From contig CAMTPD010000156.1 of NCBI GenBank assembly GCA_947074265.1, positions 1-5,298 on the forward strand: a stretch of 5,298 nucleotides of DNA, written 5' to 3'. The notes below the pieces were generated by a model. That model did not search any database. It was not told where the DNA came from and saw nothing but the letters and a program-made list of their open reading frames with translations. Both the position numbers and the translations under genes were made by a program. Shown here in pieces: positions 1 to 5,298 of the stretch. This stretch comes from an uncultured Porphyromonadaceae bacterium. Its GTDB lineage: Bacteria > Bacteroidota > Bacteroidia > Bacteroidales > CAMTPD01. The number at the start of each line of letters is the position of its first letter. Position 1 is the stretch's first letter.

Positions 1-114
1 TCCGATCTCATGGAATTCGAAAAAGAATTCGGAATCACTAATCCAGATGACGCTGCTGAAAAGATTGCTACTGTTGGTGACGCTATTACTTATATCGAAG
101 CAAACCAAAAGTAA
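1..114 (+). CDS. acpP: Acyl carrier protein, C-terminal part (5' truncated by window edge)
   Basis: Acyl carrier protein is the small acidic cytosolic carrier that holds growing acyl chains on a phosphopantetheine arm during type II fatty-acid synthesis. Only the last 37 codons are present, reading in frame from base 1 to a TAA at 112-114. The visible part contains [10 protein letters not shown], then [19 protein letters not shown], which are the recognition helix II and the final helices of a bacterial ACP. The modified serine of the DSL motif should lie a few codons upstream, outside the window. The reading is acidic throughout and ends in a short NQK tail, as ACPs commonly do. fabF follows after 24 bases with no terminator between, so the two are almost certainly co-transcribed; acpP-fabF is a very common bacterial pair. 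Identification rests on the helix II and C-terminal pattern and on this context. Confidence 0.95.
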   Translation, partial: SDLMEFEKEFGITNPDDAAEKIATVGDAITYIEANQK

Positions 115-138
115 TTCTCTTTACTTTATTACATCTAC

Positions 139-1398
139 ATGGAATTAAAAAGAGTAGTAGTAACAGGTCTGGGAGCAATTTCACCTCTTGGAAATAACGT
201 CTCTGAAACATGGGACGGTATGGTCAACGGCCGAAGCGGCGCCGGACCTATTACTCATTTCGACGCATCAAAGTTCAAAACACAATTTGCTTGTGAGGTT
301 AAGAACTTCGATCCATCAGCACATTTCGACCGCAAAGAAGCTAGAAAATACGACCTTTATACGCAGTTTGCATTAGTAGCTGCTAAAGAAGCTATCGAAA
401 ACTCAGCTCTTGATCTTGAAAAGGAAAACTTGGATAGAATCGGTGTAATCTTTGCTGCTGGTATCGGTGGTATCGCAACATTTGAGCAAGAAGTGGGCGG
501 ATACTATACAAACGAAGAACGTGGACCACGCTTCAACCCATTCTTTATCCCTAAAATGATTGCTGATATTGCAGCAGGTCATATTTCGATGATTTATGGT
601 TTGAGAGGACCAAACTTCTCTACAGTATCAGCTTGTGCTTCTTCAACCAATGCAATTGCCGACGCATTCAATTATATCCGTTTAGGAAAAGCTAATGCCA
701 TCGTAACTGGTGGTGCCGAGGCTGCAATTACTCCGGGCGGAGTAGGTGGTTTTAATGCCATGAATGCCCTTTCTACCCGAAATGATTCTCCGGAAACGGC
801 TTCGCGTCCATTTAGCGCAAGTCGCGACGGATTCGTAATGGGTGAAGGATCTGCATGTTTGGTTCTTGAAGAAATGGAGCACGCCATTGCACGTGGAGCA
901 CATATTTACTGCGAGGTTGTAGGATCAGGGATGTCTGCTGATGCTTATCACCTTACAGCGACTCACCCGGATGGATTGGGCGCTAAGCTAGTAATGCGCA
1001 ACGCGCTGGAAGATGCCGAAATGAAACCGGAAGACATTGATTATATCAACGTACACGGAACTTCAACTCCAGTTGGAGACGTTTCTGAAAGCAAGGCAAT
1101 CATTGATGTATTTGGCGAGCATGCTTACAACCTAAACATCAGCTCAACCAAATCAATGACAGGTCACCTTCTTGGTGCTGCCGGTGCAATCGAAGCGATG
1201 GCTTGTGTTAAAGCGATTGAGAATGGAATTATTCCTCCTACAATCAATTTCACCGGCGAAGAAGATTCGGACATTGATTATAGACTTAATTACACATTCA
1301 ACAAAGCACAAAAACGCGAAATCAAAGCGGCTTTGTCGAATACTTTTGGTTTTGGTGGCCACAACGCAAGTGTGATCATGAAAAAATTTGAAAGATAA
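139..1398 (+). CDS. fabF: 3-oxoacyl-[acyl-carrier-protein] synthase II (KAS II)
   Basis: FabF condenses acyl-ACP with malonyl-ACP, releasing CO2, in the elongation cycle of fatty-acid synthesis in the cytosol. The 419-residue product has the usual family length and a full thiolase fold. It opens with RVVVTGLGAISPLGN. The nucleophile is Cys166 in VSACASS, and the two catalytic histidines are His306 in NVHGTSTP and His343 in TGHLLGAAGA. Lys338 in STKSMTG is the conserved lysine. The glycine-rich gate loop NTFGFGGHNA lies at 401-410. The Cys-His-His triad separates it from FabH, which has Cys-His-Asn; its place beside acpP and the 'GTSTPVGD' form favour FabF over FabB. The ATG at 139 is chosen because the conserved N-terminus begins at once. 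No Shine-Dalgarno is visible, as is usual in Bacteroidota. The final codons overlap the probable TTG start of rnc, suggesting translational coupling. No key residue is missing. Confidence 0.97.
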   Translation: MELKRVVVTGLGAISPLGNNVSETWDGMVNGRSGAGPITHFDASKFKTQFACEVKNFDPSAHFDRKEARKYDLYTQFALVAAKEAIENSALDLEKENLDRIGVIFAAGIGGIATFEQEVGGYYTNEERGPRFNPFFIPKMIADIAAGHISMIYGLRGPNFSTVSACASSTNAIADAFNYIRLGKANAIVTGGAEAAITPGGVGGFNAMNALSTRNDSPETASRPFSASRDGFVMGEGSACLVLEEMEHAIARGAHIYCEVVGSGMSADAYHLTATHPDGLGAKLVMRNALEDAEMKPEDIDYINVHGTSTPVGDVSESKAIIDVFGEHAYNLNISSTKSMTGHLLGAAGAIEAMACVKAIENGIIPPTINFTGEEDSDIDYRLNYTFNKAQKREIKAALSNTFGFGGHNASVIMKKFER

Positions 1399-2260
1399 CG
1401 TGTTCAATAAGTTATACGAAAAAATAAGGCTCTTACGCATTCGTGACAAAGAGCCTTATTTTTCTTTATACAAGTTACTCGGATTCTACCCCGACAGTAT
1501 AGAGATATACCAGCTCGCTCTACTACACAAATCTTCTTCGGTAGAAAGAGAAAAAGGAAAGCGCGTAAACAACGAACGACTAGAGTTTCTTGGCGACGCC
1601 ATTCTTGATGCAGTAGCAGCAGATACCGTTTATCACGAATTCAAGAACAAAAGAGAAGGTTTTCTTACCAATACCAGAGCAAAACTGGTGCAACGCGAAA
1701 CTCTCAATCGGGTTGCTCTCGAACTTGGTCTTGACAAAATGGTAGTATTCAACCCTCGTGGTTCCAGTCACAAAAGCCATATCTACGGAAATGCGCTAGA
1801 AGCTCTTATTGGAGCAATTTACATTGACAAAGGATACGATCAAGCCCGATCGTTTATCCAAGACGTTCTTTTCAAAAAGCATATCAACATTCACAATCTG
1901 GCCCGTAAAGAAGTAAACTTCAAGTCTGCTCTTATCGAGTGGGGACAAAAGAACAAAATCACAATCGATTTTGTTCTACTTGAATCGTTTACCGACAAAA
2001 ACAACAATCCGATCTTCCAAACACAAGTAATGGTAGCGGGTGTACAAGCCGGAGTTGGTATTGGTTTTTCGAAAAAAGAATCACAACAAGAAGCTGCGAA
2101 AATGGCGGTACGTCGCCTACGTAGTGATAAAGAATTCCAGCATTCTATTCTTGAGAAGCGAGACGACAATCCGTCGGCACAAGCTGTCAACGGCAACTTT
2201 GAAGAGCTTCCCGAAGAAGAGAATGCCAATGAGTCGGACAAACCGACCCAAAATCAATAA
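1388..2260 (+). CDS. rnc: Ribonuclease III
   Basis: RNase III cleaves double-stranded RNA, processing rRNA precursors and structured mRNAs in the cytosol. The 290-residue reading has a Bacteroidales-like N-terminal extension (about 1-45). The nuclease domain follows, with signature NNERLEFLGDAILD at 61-74 (Glu66 and Asp70 at metal-binding positions) and a second motif GNALEALIGAIYID at 134-147. In that motif Glu138 is kept but Asn135 replaces the Asp of E. coli. A double-stranded RNA-binding domain covers about 177-245 and ends in the expected KKESQQEAAKMAVRRL. A polar, acidic tail (about 250-290) makes the protein longer than E. coli's 226 residues. No ATG fits the start. The choices are TTG at 1388, overlapping fabF by 11 bases, or GTG at 1400, two bases after it. 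An in-frame TGA at 1379-1381 excludes anything further upstream. A terminator-like inverted repeat lies inside the first codons (1420-1463). Confidence 0.95.
   Translation: MKDNVFNKLYEKIRLLRIRDKEPYFSLYKLLGFYPDSIEIYQLALLHKSSSVEREKGKRVNNERLEFLGDAILDAVAADTVYHEFKNKREGFLTNTRAKLVQRETLNRVALELGLDKMVVFNPRGSSHKSHIYGNALEALIGAIYIDKGYDQARSFIQDVLFKKHINIHNLARKEVNFKSALIEWGQKNKITIDFVLLESFTDKNNNPIFQTQVMVAGVQAGVGIGFSKKESQQEAAKMAVRRLRSDKEFQHSILEKRDDNPSAQAVNGNFEELPEEENANESDKPTQNQ
1420..1463. terminator. Terminator-like perfect inverted repeat inside the 5' end of rnc
   Basis: The arms at 1420-1434 and 1449-1463 are perfect 15-base reverse complements, separated by a 14-base loop. The core GGCTCTT/AAGAGCC is flanked by an A-tract on the left and a T-tract on the right, so the element has terminator architecture in both directions. 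It sits about 20-30 bases inside the rnc reading frame and 22 bases after the fabF stop. The structure is directly visible; termination or attenuation is inferred. The codons are still coding for a conserved N-terminus. Ribosomes starting on rnc could prevent folding, so this may be an attenuator and not a full stop. An RNase III target in its own message is another possibility. Confidence 0.6.
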
Positions 2261-2320
2261 AACAGCTTCTCTTCCACACCTGCACTTGCAGTAAGAAAAA
2301 GAGGGATGAGAACCTGTTTT
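2259..2320 (+). other. Imperfect hairpin starting at the rnc stop codon
   Basis: AAAACAG at 2259-2265 pairs with CTGTTTT at 2314-2320. After a single C/C mismatch, TTCTC (2267-2271) pairs with GAGAA (2308-2312). After a T/T mismatch, TCC (2273-2275) pairs with GGA (2304-2306). The apical region holds a small CTGCA-CT-TGCAG hairpin at about 2280-2291. The arms overlap the last bases of the rnc stop codon. The pairing is seen in the sequence; a role as a 3'UTR stability element or RNase III substrate is inferred. It is weaker than the terminator that follows. Confidence 0.4.
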
Positions 2321-2328
2321 ATAAAAGA

Positions 2329-2380
2329 AAAAGGCTTTTGCGAAGGAAAATATCAAACCTTTGCAAAAGCCTTTTGTTTT
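2329..2380 (+). terminator. Strong intrinsic terminator of the acpP-fabF-rnc unit
   Basis: The left arm at 2329-2346 and right arm at 2358-2375 form an 18-base-pair stem with one G-U wobble (2342 with 2362). The loop is 11 bases (2347-2357), and the T-rich run GTTTT follows at 2376-2380. The stem begins AAAAGGCTTTTGC, so the A-rich foot gives the opposite strand a U-tract as well. It lies 68 bases past the rnc stop, where an operon end is expected. Its downstream tail is also the upstream box of the next promoter. Confidence 0.92.
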
Positions 2381-2401
2381 ATATAAGATTTATTACATTT
2401 G
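2373..2401 (+). promoter_or_regulatory. Probable Bacteroides-type promoter for the GH3 gene
   Basis: TACATTTG at 2394-2401 matches the Bacteroidota primary-sigma -7 consensus TAnnTTTG exactly. A TTTG at 2373-2376 stands 17 bases upstream and can serve as the -33 box, though this spacing is slightly shorter than is typical. Transcription would begin a few bases after 2401, leaving a leader of about 15 bases before the ATG at 2423. The sequence match is direct; the activity is inferred. Confidence 0.65.
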
Positions 2402-2422
2402 CTAAAAAACCAATCACTACAT

Positions 2423-3949
2423 ATGAAATTACTGACCAAAGCATTCTCTCATCTCAACAGTAAACGTTACAAAGAAATAGACGCGTTTATCGAAAAGCCG
2501 GAAGAAACCCAACGCCTCACACTAGCCACTCTTATCGGATGGGCTGCCAATACCGAATGGGGTAAAAAATACCACTATAATGAGATCAAAGATTATGCGA
2601 CGTTTGCACAGCGCGTACCCATACAACAATACGACGACATCAAGCCTTATGTAGAGCGCATGCTTAAAAACGAAGGCAATCTCATATGCCCGTCGAAAGT
2701 AAAGTGGTTTGCCAAAAGCTCCGGCACAACAAACGACAAAAGTAAATTCATCCCCGTAACAGAAGAATCTCTTCAACACTGTCACTACAAAGGGGGACTC
2801 GATAGTGTATTACTCTACTTGCGCAACAATCCCGAAAGCGAATTCTTCTCGGGCAAAGGACTTATATTAGGTGGAAGTCATGCACCATCTGCATATGGCG
2901 ACTCCATACAAGTAGGCGACCTTTCGGCCGTACTTATCGAAAACCTCTCACCTCTTGTCAACTTTATTCGTGTACCCGATCGCGAAATCATCTTGATGAG
3001 CGAATGGGAAAGCAAGCTCAAAGCAATCGTTGACAGTACAATCAACGAAAACGTAACCAACTTATCGGGTGTACCCTCTTGGATGCTTGTACTCATCAAA
3101 GCTGTTTTACAAAAAACAGGCAAACAATACCTTACCGACATTTGGCCCAACCTCGAAGTATTCTTTCACGGCGGCATCAGCTTTGCACCCTACCGCGAAC
3201 AATACAAATCGCTTATCCCAAGCGACAGGATGCATTACGAAGAAACCTACAACGCATCGGAAGGATTCTTTGCCATCCAAAATGACCTCAAAGACCCGGG
3301 CATGTTGTTGATGCTCGACTACAATGTCTTCTACGAATTTATACCGATGGAAGAAATCGAAAACGAGCAACCCAAAGCCATCCCACTGTGGGAAGTAGAA
3401 ACCGGAAAGAACTATGCCATGGTGATCACTACCGACGGAGGTTTGTGGCGTTACCTCATTGGCGACACCGTAAAGTTTACGTCAACATCGCCTTATAAGA
3501 TCGTGATTACCGGACGCACCAAGCACTTCATCAACGCCTTTGGCGAAGAGCTTATGGTAGCCAATGCCGACAAAGCCATAGCCGAAGCCTGCAAAGCTAC
3601 CGGAGCAAAGGTAAAAGAATACACCGCCGCTCCCCTCTTCTACCTCGACATGGGCAAAGGTCGCCACCAATGGCTGTTTGAATTCGAAAAGCAACCGCAA
3701 TCGCTAGAAGCCTTTACCGACGCGTTCGACACGGCGCTTAAGAGTGTAAACTCCGACTACGAAGCCAAACGCTACAAAGACTTCACATTGCTAAAGCCCG
3801 AAGTAAACGTAGCCCGCGAAGGCTTGTTTTACGAGTGGATGGCACAACGCGGCAAACTCGGCGGACAACACAAAGTGCCACGATTGAGCAACAGCCGTCA
3901 GTACATCGACCAGCTACTCGAGATGAACGCAACAACGCAGCAACAATAG
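2423..3949 (+). CDS. GH3-family acyl-adenylate/amide ligase, substrate unknown
   Basis: The 508-residue product belongs to the GH3 branch of the adenylate-forming superfamily. In plants these enzymes activate a carboxylic acid with ATP and join it to an amino acid; bacterial members are mostly uncharacterised. The adenylation motifs appear in order. The phosphate loop is SSGTTNDKSKFIP at 99-111. YNASEG at 276-281 is the adenine/acyl-adenylate motif. LWRYLIGDTVKF at 341-352 carries the ribose-binding Asp348. The hinge-like GRTKHFINAFGEEL follows at 364-377. The small C-terminal domain ends in KVPRLSNSRQYIDQLL. No signal peptide or membrane segment is evident, so it should be cytosolic. The ATG at 2423 is preferred over an in-frame TTG at 2399, because that TTG lies within the -7 promoter box. 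Codons are more C-ending than in fabF. The gene is probably monocistronic, with terminators on both sides. The family call is firm; the substrate cannot be named, and auxin or jasmonate should not be assumed. Confidence 0.88.
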   Translation: MKLLTKAFSHLNSKRYKEIDAFIEKPEETQRLTLATLIGWAANTEWGKKYHYNEIKDYATFAQRVPIQQYDDIKPYVERMLKNEGNLICPSKVKWFAKSSGTTNDKSKFIPVTEESLQHCHYKGGLDSVLLYLRNNPESEFFSGKGLILGGSHAPSAYGDSIQVGDLSAVLIENLSPLVNFIRVPDREIILMSEWESKLKAIVDSTINENVTNLSGVPSWMLVLIKAVLQKTGKQYLTDIWPNLEVFFHGGISFAPYREQYKSLIPSDRMHYEETYNASEGFFAIQNDLKDPGMLLMLDYNVFYEFIPMEEIENEQPKAIPLWEVETGKNYAMVITTDGGLWRYLIGDTVKFTSTSPYKIVITGRTKHFINAFGEELMVANADKAIAEACKATGAKVKEYTAAPLFYLDMGKGRHQWLFEFEKQPQSLEAFTDAFDTALKSVNSDYEAKRYKDFTLLKPEVNVAREGLFYEWMAQRGKLGGQHKVPRLSNSRQYIDQLLEMNATTQQQ

Positions 3950-3963
3950 CCCGACAATACAAC

Positions 3964-4008
3964 AACGAGCCGATCCATACAGCACACTGTACAGATCGGC
4001 TCGTTTTC
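3964..4008. terminator. Intrinsic terminator between convergent GH3 gene and mnmA
   Basis: AACGAGCCGATC (3964-3975) and GATCGGCTCGTT (3994-4005) form a perfect 12-base-pair stem, with a T-run extending to 4007. Inside it, TACAG (3978-3982) pairs with CTGTA (3987-3991) across a CA/CA internal loop, lengthening the hairpin. It starts 15 bases after the GH3 stop on the plus strand. On the minus strand it begins 27 bases after the mnmA stop, where the following GTTGTTGT run is a weaker U-tract. It is best for GH3 and plausibly shared by both. Confidence 0.88.
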
Positions 4009-4031
4009 TATGTAAACTCACAAAGCCTGAG

Positions 4032-5090
4032 TTAGGTTCGTTCGATGATACCACCACCAATCACACGCCCCTCTTCGTAAAAGGCTGCCGCCTGGCCCGG
4101 AGCGATCGACTCCAACGGCTCTAGGAAACGAACGTGCAAGGTATTTTCATCCACAATAGTCACCACCGACGGAGTTGCCTGCTTGCGATAGCGGATCTTG
4201 CAAATCACCTCTCTGCCCGCAACAAACTGCTCGGGATTGATCAGGTGGTAATCCTTCAGCCACATCTCTTGCTTGTAAAGCTCCGAAAGCGGAGCCAACA
4301 CCACACGATTGGTTTCGGGATTCAGCTCCTTCACAAACGTAGCCGTCTGAAAGTTAATCCCCAATCCGCGACGCTGCCCAATGGTATAATATGGAAAACC
4401 CTTATGTTTACCCAAGATCTTACCGTTGCTATCTTCAAAAAAGCCCTCCGAAATTTCCCCTTCCTGCACATACTCGGCCAGGAAAGAACGGTAATCGCCC
4501 GGACAGAAGCAAACTCCCAGACTATCTTTCTTCGTTGCCGCACGCATAAAACCACGTTCGGCCGCCATCTCGCGTACACGAACCTTCGTGAAACTACCCA
4601 GCGGCATCTCAATGCGGGCGAGCAATTCCTGCCCCAGACCCCACAAAAAAAACGACTGATCCTTCTCAGGATCTTCGCCCGCCGTAATGTAAAACTTCCC
4701 GTCTACCAGCACCTTTCGCGCATAATGTCCGGTAGCAATCATCTCAGCCCCTTCGGCATCCGCAACCTTTGCTAGCAACGGCCACTTGAAGTAGTTATTG
4801 CACAATACACACGGCACAGGCGTACGCCCGCTCATATATTCGTCGATAAAATAAGAAATGATCTTTTCTTTAAATACATCACGCGCATCGTACACAATGT
4901 GTTTTATGCCGAGCTGTGAAGCCAGATTGCGAGCATCTTCGAGATACTCCTGAGCACCATCTTTTTCGTAAAAGCGAAACGTAACCCCGATCACCTCGTA
5001 GCCCGCCTCCTTCAATAACATAGCAGCAACCGAGCTGTCGGTTCCGCCACTCATCCCTAAAACGATCTTCTTATTCAATATCTGTGACAA
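4032..5090 (-). CDS. mnmA: tRNA-specific 2-thiouridylase MnmA
   Basis: MnmA adenylates U34 of tRNA-Lys, -Glu and -Gln and replaces the 2-oxygen with sulfur delivered by a persulfide relay, giving s2U34 and accurate decoding of A/G-ending codons. The 352-residue product starts with the PP-loop ATP-binding motif GMSGGTDSSVAA (12-23). The catalytic cysteine equivalent to the E. coli nucleophile is Cys97 in VPCVLCNNYFKW. The persulfide cysteine is Cys194 in DSLGVCFCPGDYRSFL. ATGHYAR (119-125), KDQSFFLWGL (143-152) and TIGQRRGLG (236-244) are also family hallmarks, and the C-terminal beta-barrel domain is complete. The start is TTG at 5090: an in-frame TAA lies six bases upstream, and no ATG occurs before the PP-loop. 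A TTG at 5078 is the only close alternative. The gene converges with the GH3 gene and stands alone in the window. Bacteroidota often carry a second MnmA-like paralogue, so this could be one of two. Confidence 0.95.
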   Translation of the reverse strand: MSQILNKKIVLGMSGGTDSSVAAMLLKEAGYEVIGVTFRFYEKDGAQEYLEDARNLASQLGIKHIVYDARDVFKEKIISYFIDEYMSGRTPVPCVLCNNYFKWPLLAKVADAEGAEMIATGHYARKVLVDGKFYITAGEDPEKDQSFFLWGLGQELLARIEMPLGSFTKVRVREMAAERGFMRAATKKDSLGVCFCPGDYRSFLAEYVQEGEISEGFFEDSNGKILGKHKGFPYYTIGQRRGLGINFQTATFVKELNPETNRVVLAPLSELYKQEMWLKDYHLINPEQFVAGREVICKIRYRKQATPSVVTIVDENTLHVRFLEPLESIAPGQAAAFYEEGRVIGGGIIERT

Positions 5091-5119
5091 CTTAATTTAC
5101 AACACACTTGATTCAGATT

Positions 5120-5127
5120 CAAAGATA
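5120..5127 (-). promoter_or_regulatory. Candidate -7 box of the mnmA promoter
   Basis: Read on the minus strand this is TATCTTTG, an exact match to TAnnTTTG. It lies 29 bases before the TTG start of mnmA, a fitting distance for a short leader. No TTTG stands at the usual -33 distance. The nearest one (minus strand, 5158-5161) is 30 bases away, at the edge of the palindromic block, so the promoter is either activator-dependent or only partly recognised here. Confidence 0.5.
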
Positions 5128-5158
5128 ATGAAAAATAAATCACCTTCTTACGATCATC

Positions 5159-5186
5159 AAATCGTCAGGTGCCGACCTGACAATTT
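5159..5186. repeat. Palindromic unit 1 upstream of mnmA
   Basis: The core GTCAGGT-GCCG-ACCTGAC (5164-5181) is a perfect 7-base inverted repeat around a 4-base centre. Past one C/A mismatch it gains four more pairs (AAAT with ATTT), giving a 28-base hairpin. Bases 5160-5181 are an exact reverse complement of 5208-5229 in unit 2. It could be a protein operator, a repetitive extragenic palindrome or a hairpin; the sequence does not decide between these. Confidence 0.8.
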
Positions 5187-5249
5187 AAACATAGTGAAGA
5201 ATGAATCGTCAGGTCGGCACCTGACGATTCAGTCTTCACTAGGTTTAAA
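5184..5249. repeat. Long palindromic unit 2 (66 bases) upstream of mnmA
   Basis: The arms 5184-5214 and 5219-5249 pair at 29 of 31 positions around the four-base loop CGGC. In order they form a 7-base outer helix (TTTAAAC), an A/G mismatch, a 9-base helix (TAGTGAAGA), an A/G mismatch, and a 13-base inner helix containing GTCAGGT. No T-run follows on either strand, so it is not a standard intrinsic terminator. It overlaps unit 1 by three bases. The rest of the right flank (5250-5298) is short A-rich sequence with stops in the frames read; I see no supportable gene or RNA there. Confidence 0.85.
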
Positions 5250-5298
5250 AACAGACATCACTATGAAGTCACGCAATGATTGCAATGAATAGAAACGA

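Noticed and set aside
14..31. Direct repeat GAATTC...GAATTC near the window start.
   Set aside because: It is explained by the acyl carrier protein residues EFEKEF, where the same dipeptide is coded twice.
1395..1415. ATAAC...GTTAT pairing around the fabF stop and rnc start.
   Set aside because: A five-base AT-rich match is expected by chance and is trivial beside the 15-base repeat just downstream.
4134..4775. A 213-codon open frame on the plus strand opposite mnmA.
   Set aside because: It is antisense to a clearly conserved enzyme, and its predicted protein has no recognisable domain, so it is a shadow frame.
5184..5249. Reading the long palindrome as an intrinsic terminator.
   Set aside because: Neither strand has a T-run after the stem, and no gene in the window ends towards it.
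5272..5290. Tandem GCAATGA repeat near the right edge.
   Set aside because: There are only two seven-base copies and the pattern does not continue, so no array can be claimed.
5264..5292. Short plus-strand ATG reading (MKSRNDCNE).
   Set aside because: It stops after nine codons, and no promoter or leader is recognisable.
5269..5298. Possible C-terminal tail of a minus-strand gene entering from the right (SFLFIAIIA then stop).
   Set aside because: Only nine residues are visible, other minus-strand frames are equally open for a short distance, and no motif or context supports any of them.

Overview
The window looks like a chromosomal housekeeping segment from a member of the Bacteroidota, most likely Bacteroidales. 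The evidence is: the acpP-fabF-rnc order; an RNase III with an N-terminal extension of the Bacteroidales type; leaders without Shine-Dalgarno sequences; and matches to the Bacteroides promoter -7 box TAnnTTTG. Base composition is moderate. The genus cannot be fixed from this sequence.

Layout: the 3' end of acpP (acyl carrier protein, 1-114) is followed 24 bases later by fabF (139-1398). The fabF end overlaps or directly abuts rnc (RNase III, 1388-2260). These three read rightward as one probable operon joining fatty-acid elongation to RNA processing. A 138-base gap from 2261 holds an imperfect hairpin just after the rnc stop, a strong intrinsic terminator (2329-2380), and a promoter whose upstream box lies in the terminator tail. 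That promoter would start a separate unit for a GH3-family acyl-adenylate/amide ligase (2423-3949). A terminator at 3964-4008 lies between the GH3 gene and the convergent mnmA (tRNA 2-thiouridylase, 4032-5090, minus strand). The last 208 bases, upstream of mnmA, hold a probable mnmA -7 element and a dense palindromic block (5159-5249). No gene can be supported there.

How the genes relate: ACP carries the growing acyl chain and FabF condenses it with malonyl-ACP. RNase III is co-transcribed. GH3 and MnmA both proceed through adenylated intermediates but act in unrelated chemistry, and nothing here ties them to the operon.

The most interesting features are non-coding. The first is a perfect 15-bp terminator-like inverted repeat inside the first codons of rnc. 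The second is the palindromic block upstream of mnmA, in which two self-complementary units are inverted copies of each other, so two competing folds are possible. RNase III also has Asn where the E. coli enzyme has a metal-binding Asp. I see no mobile-element gene, CRISPR array, tRNA or rRNA, and no clearly new multi-gene system.
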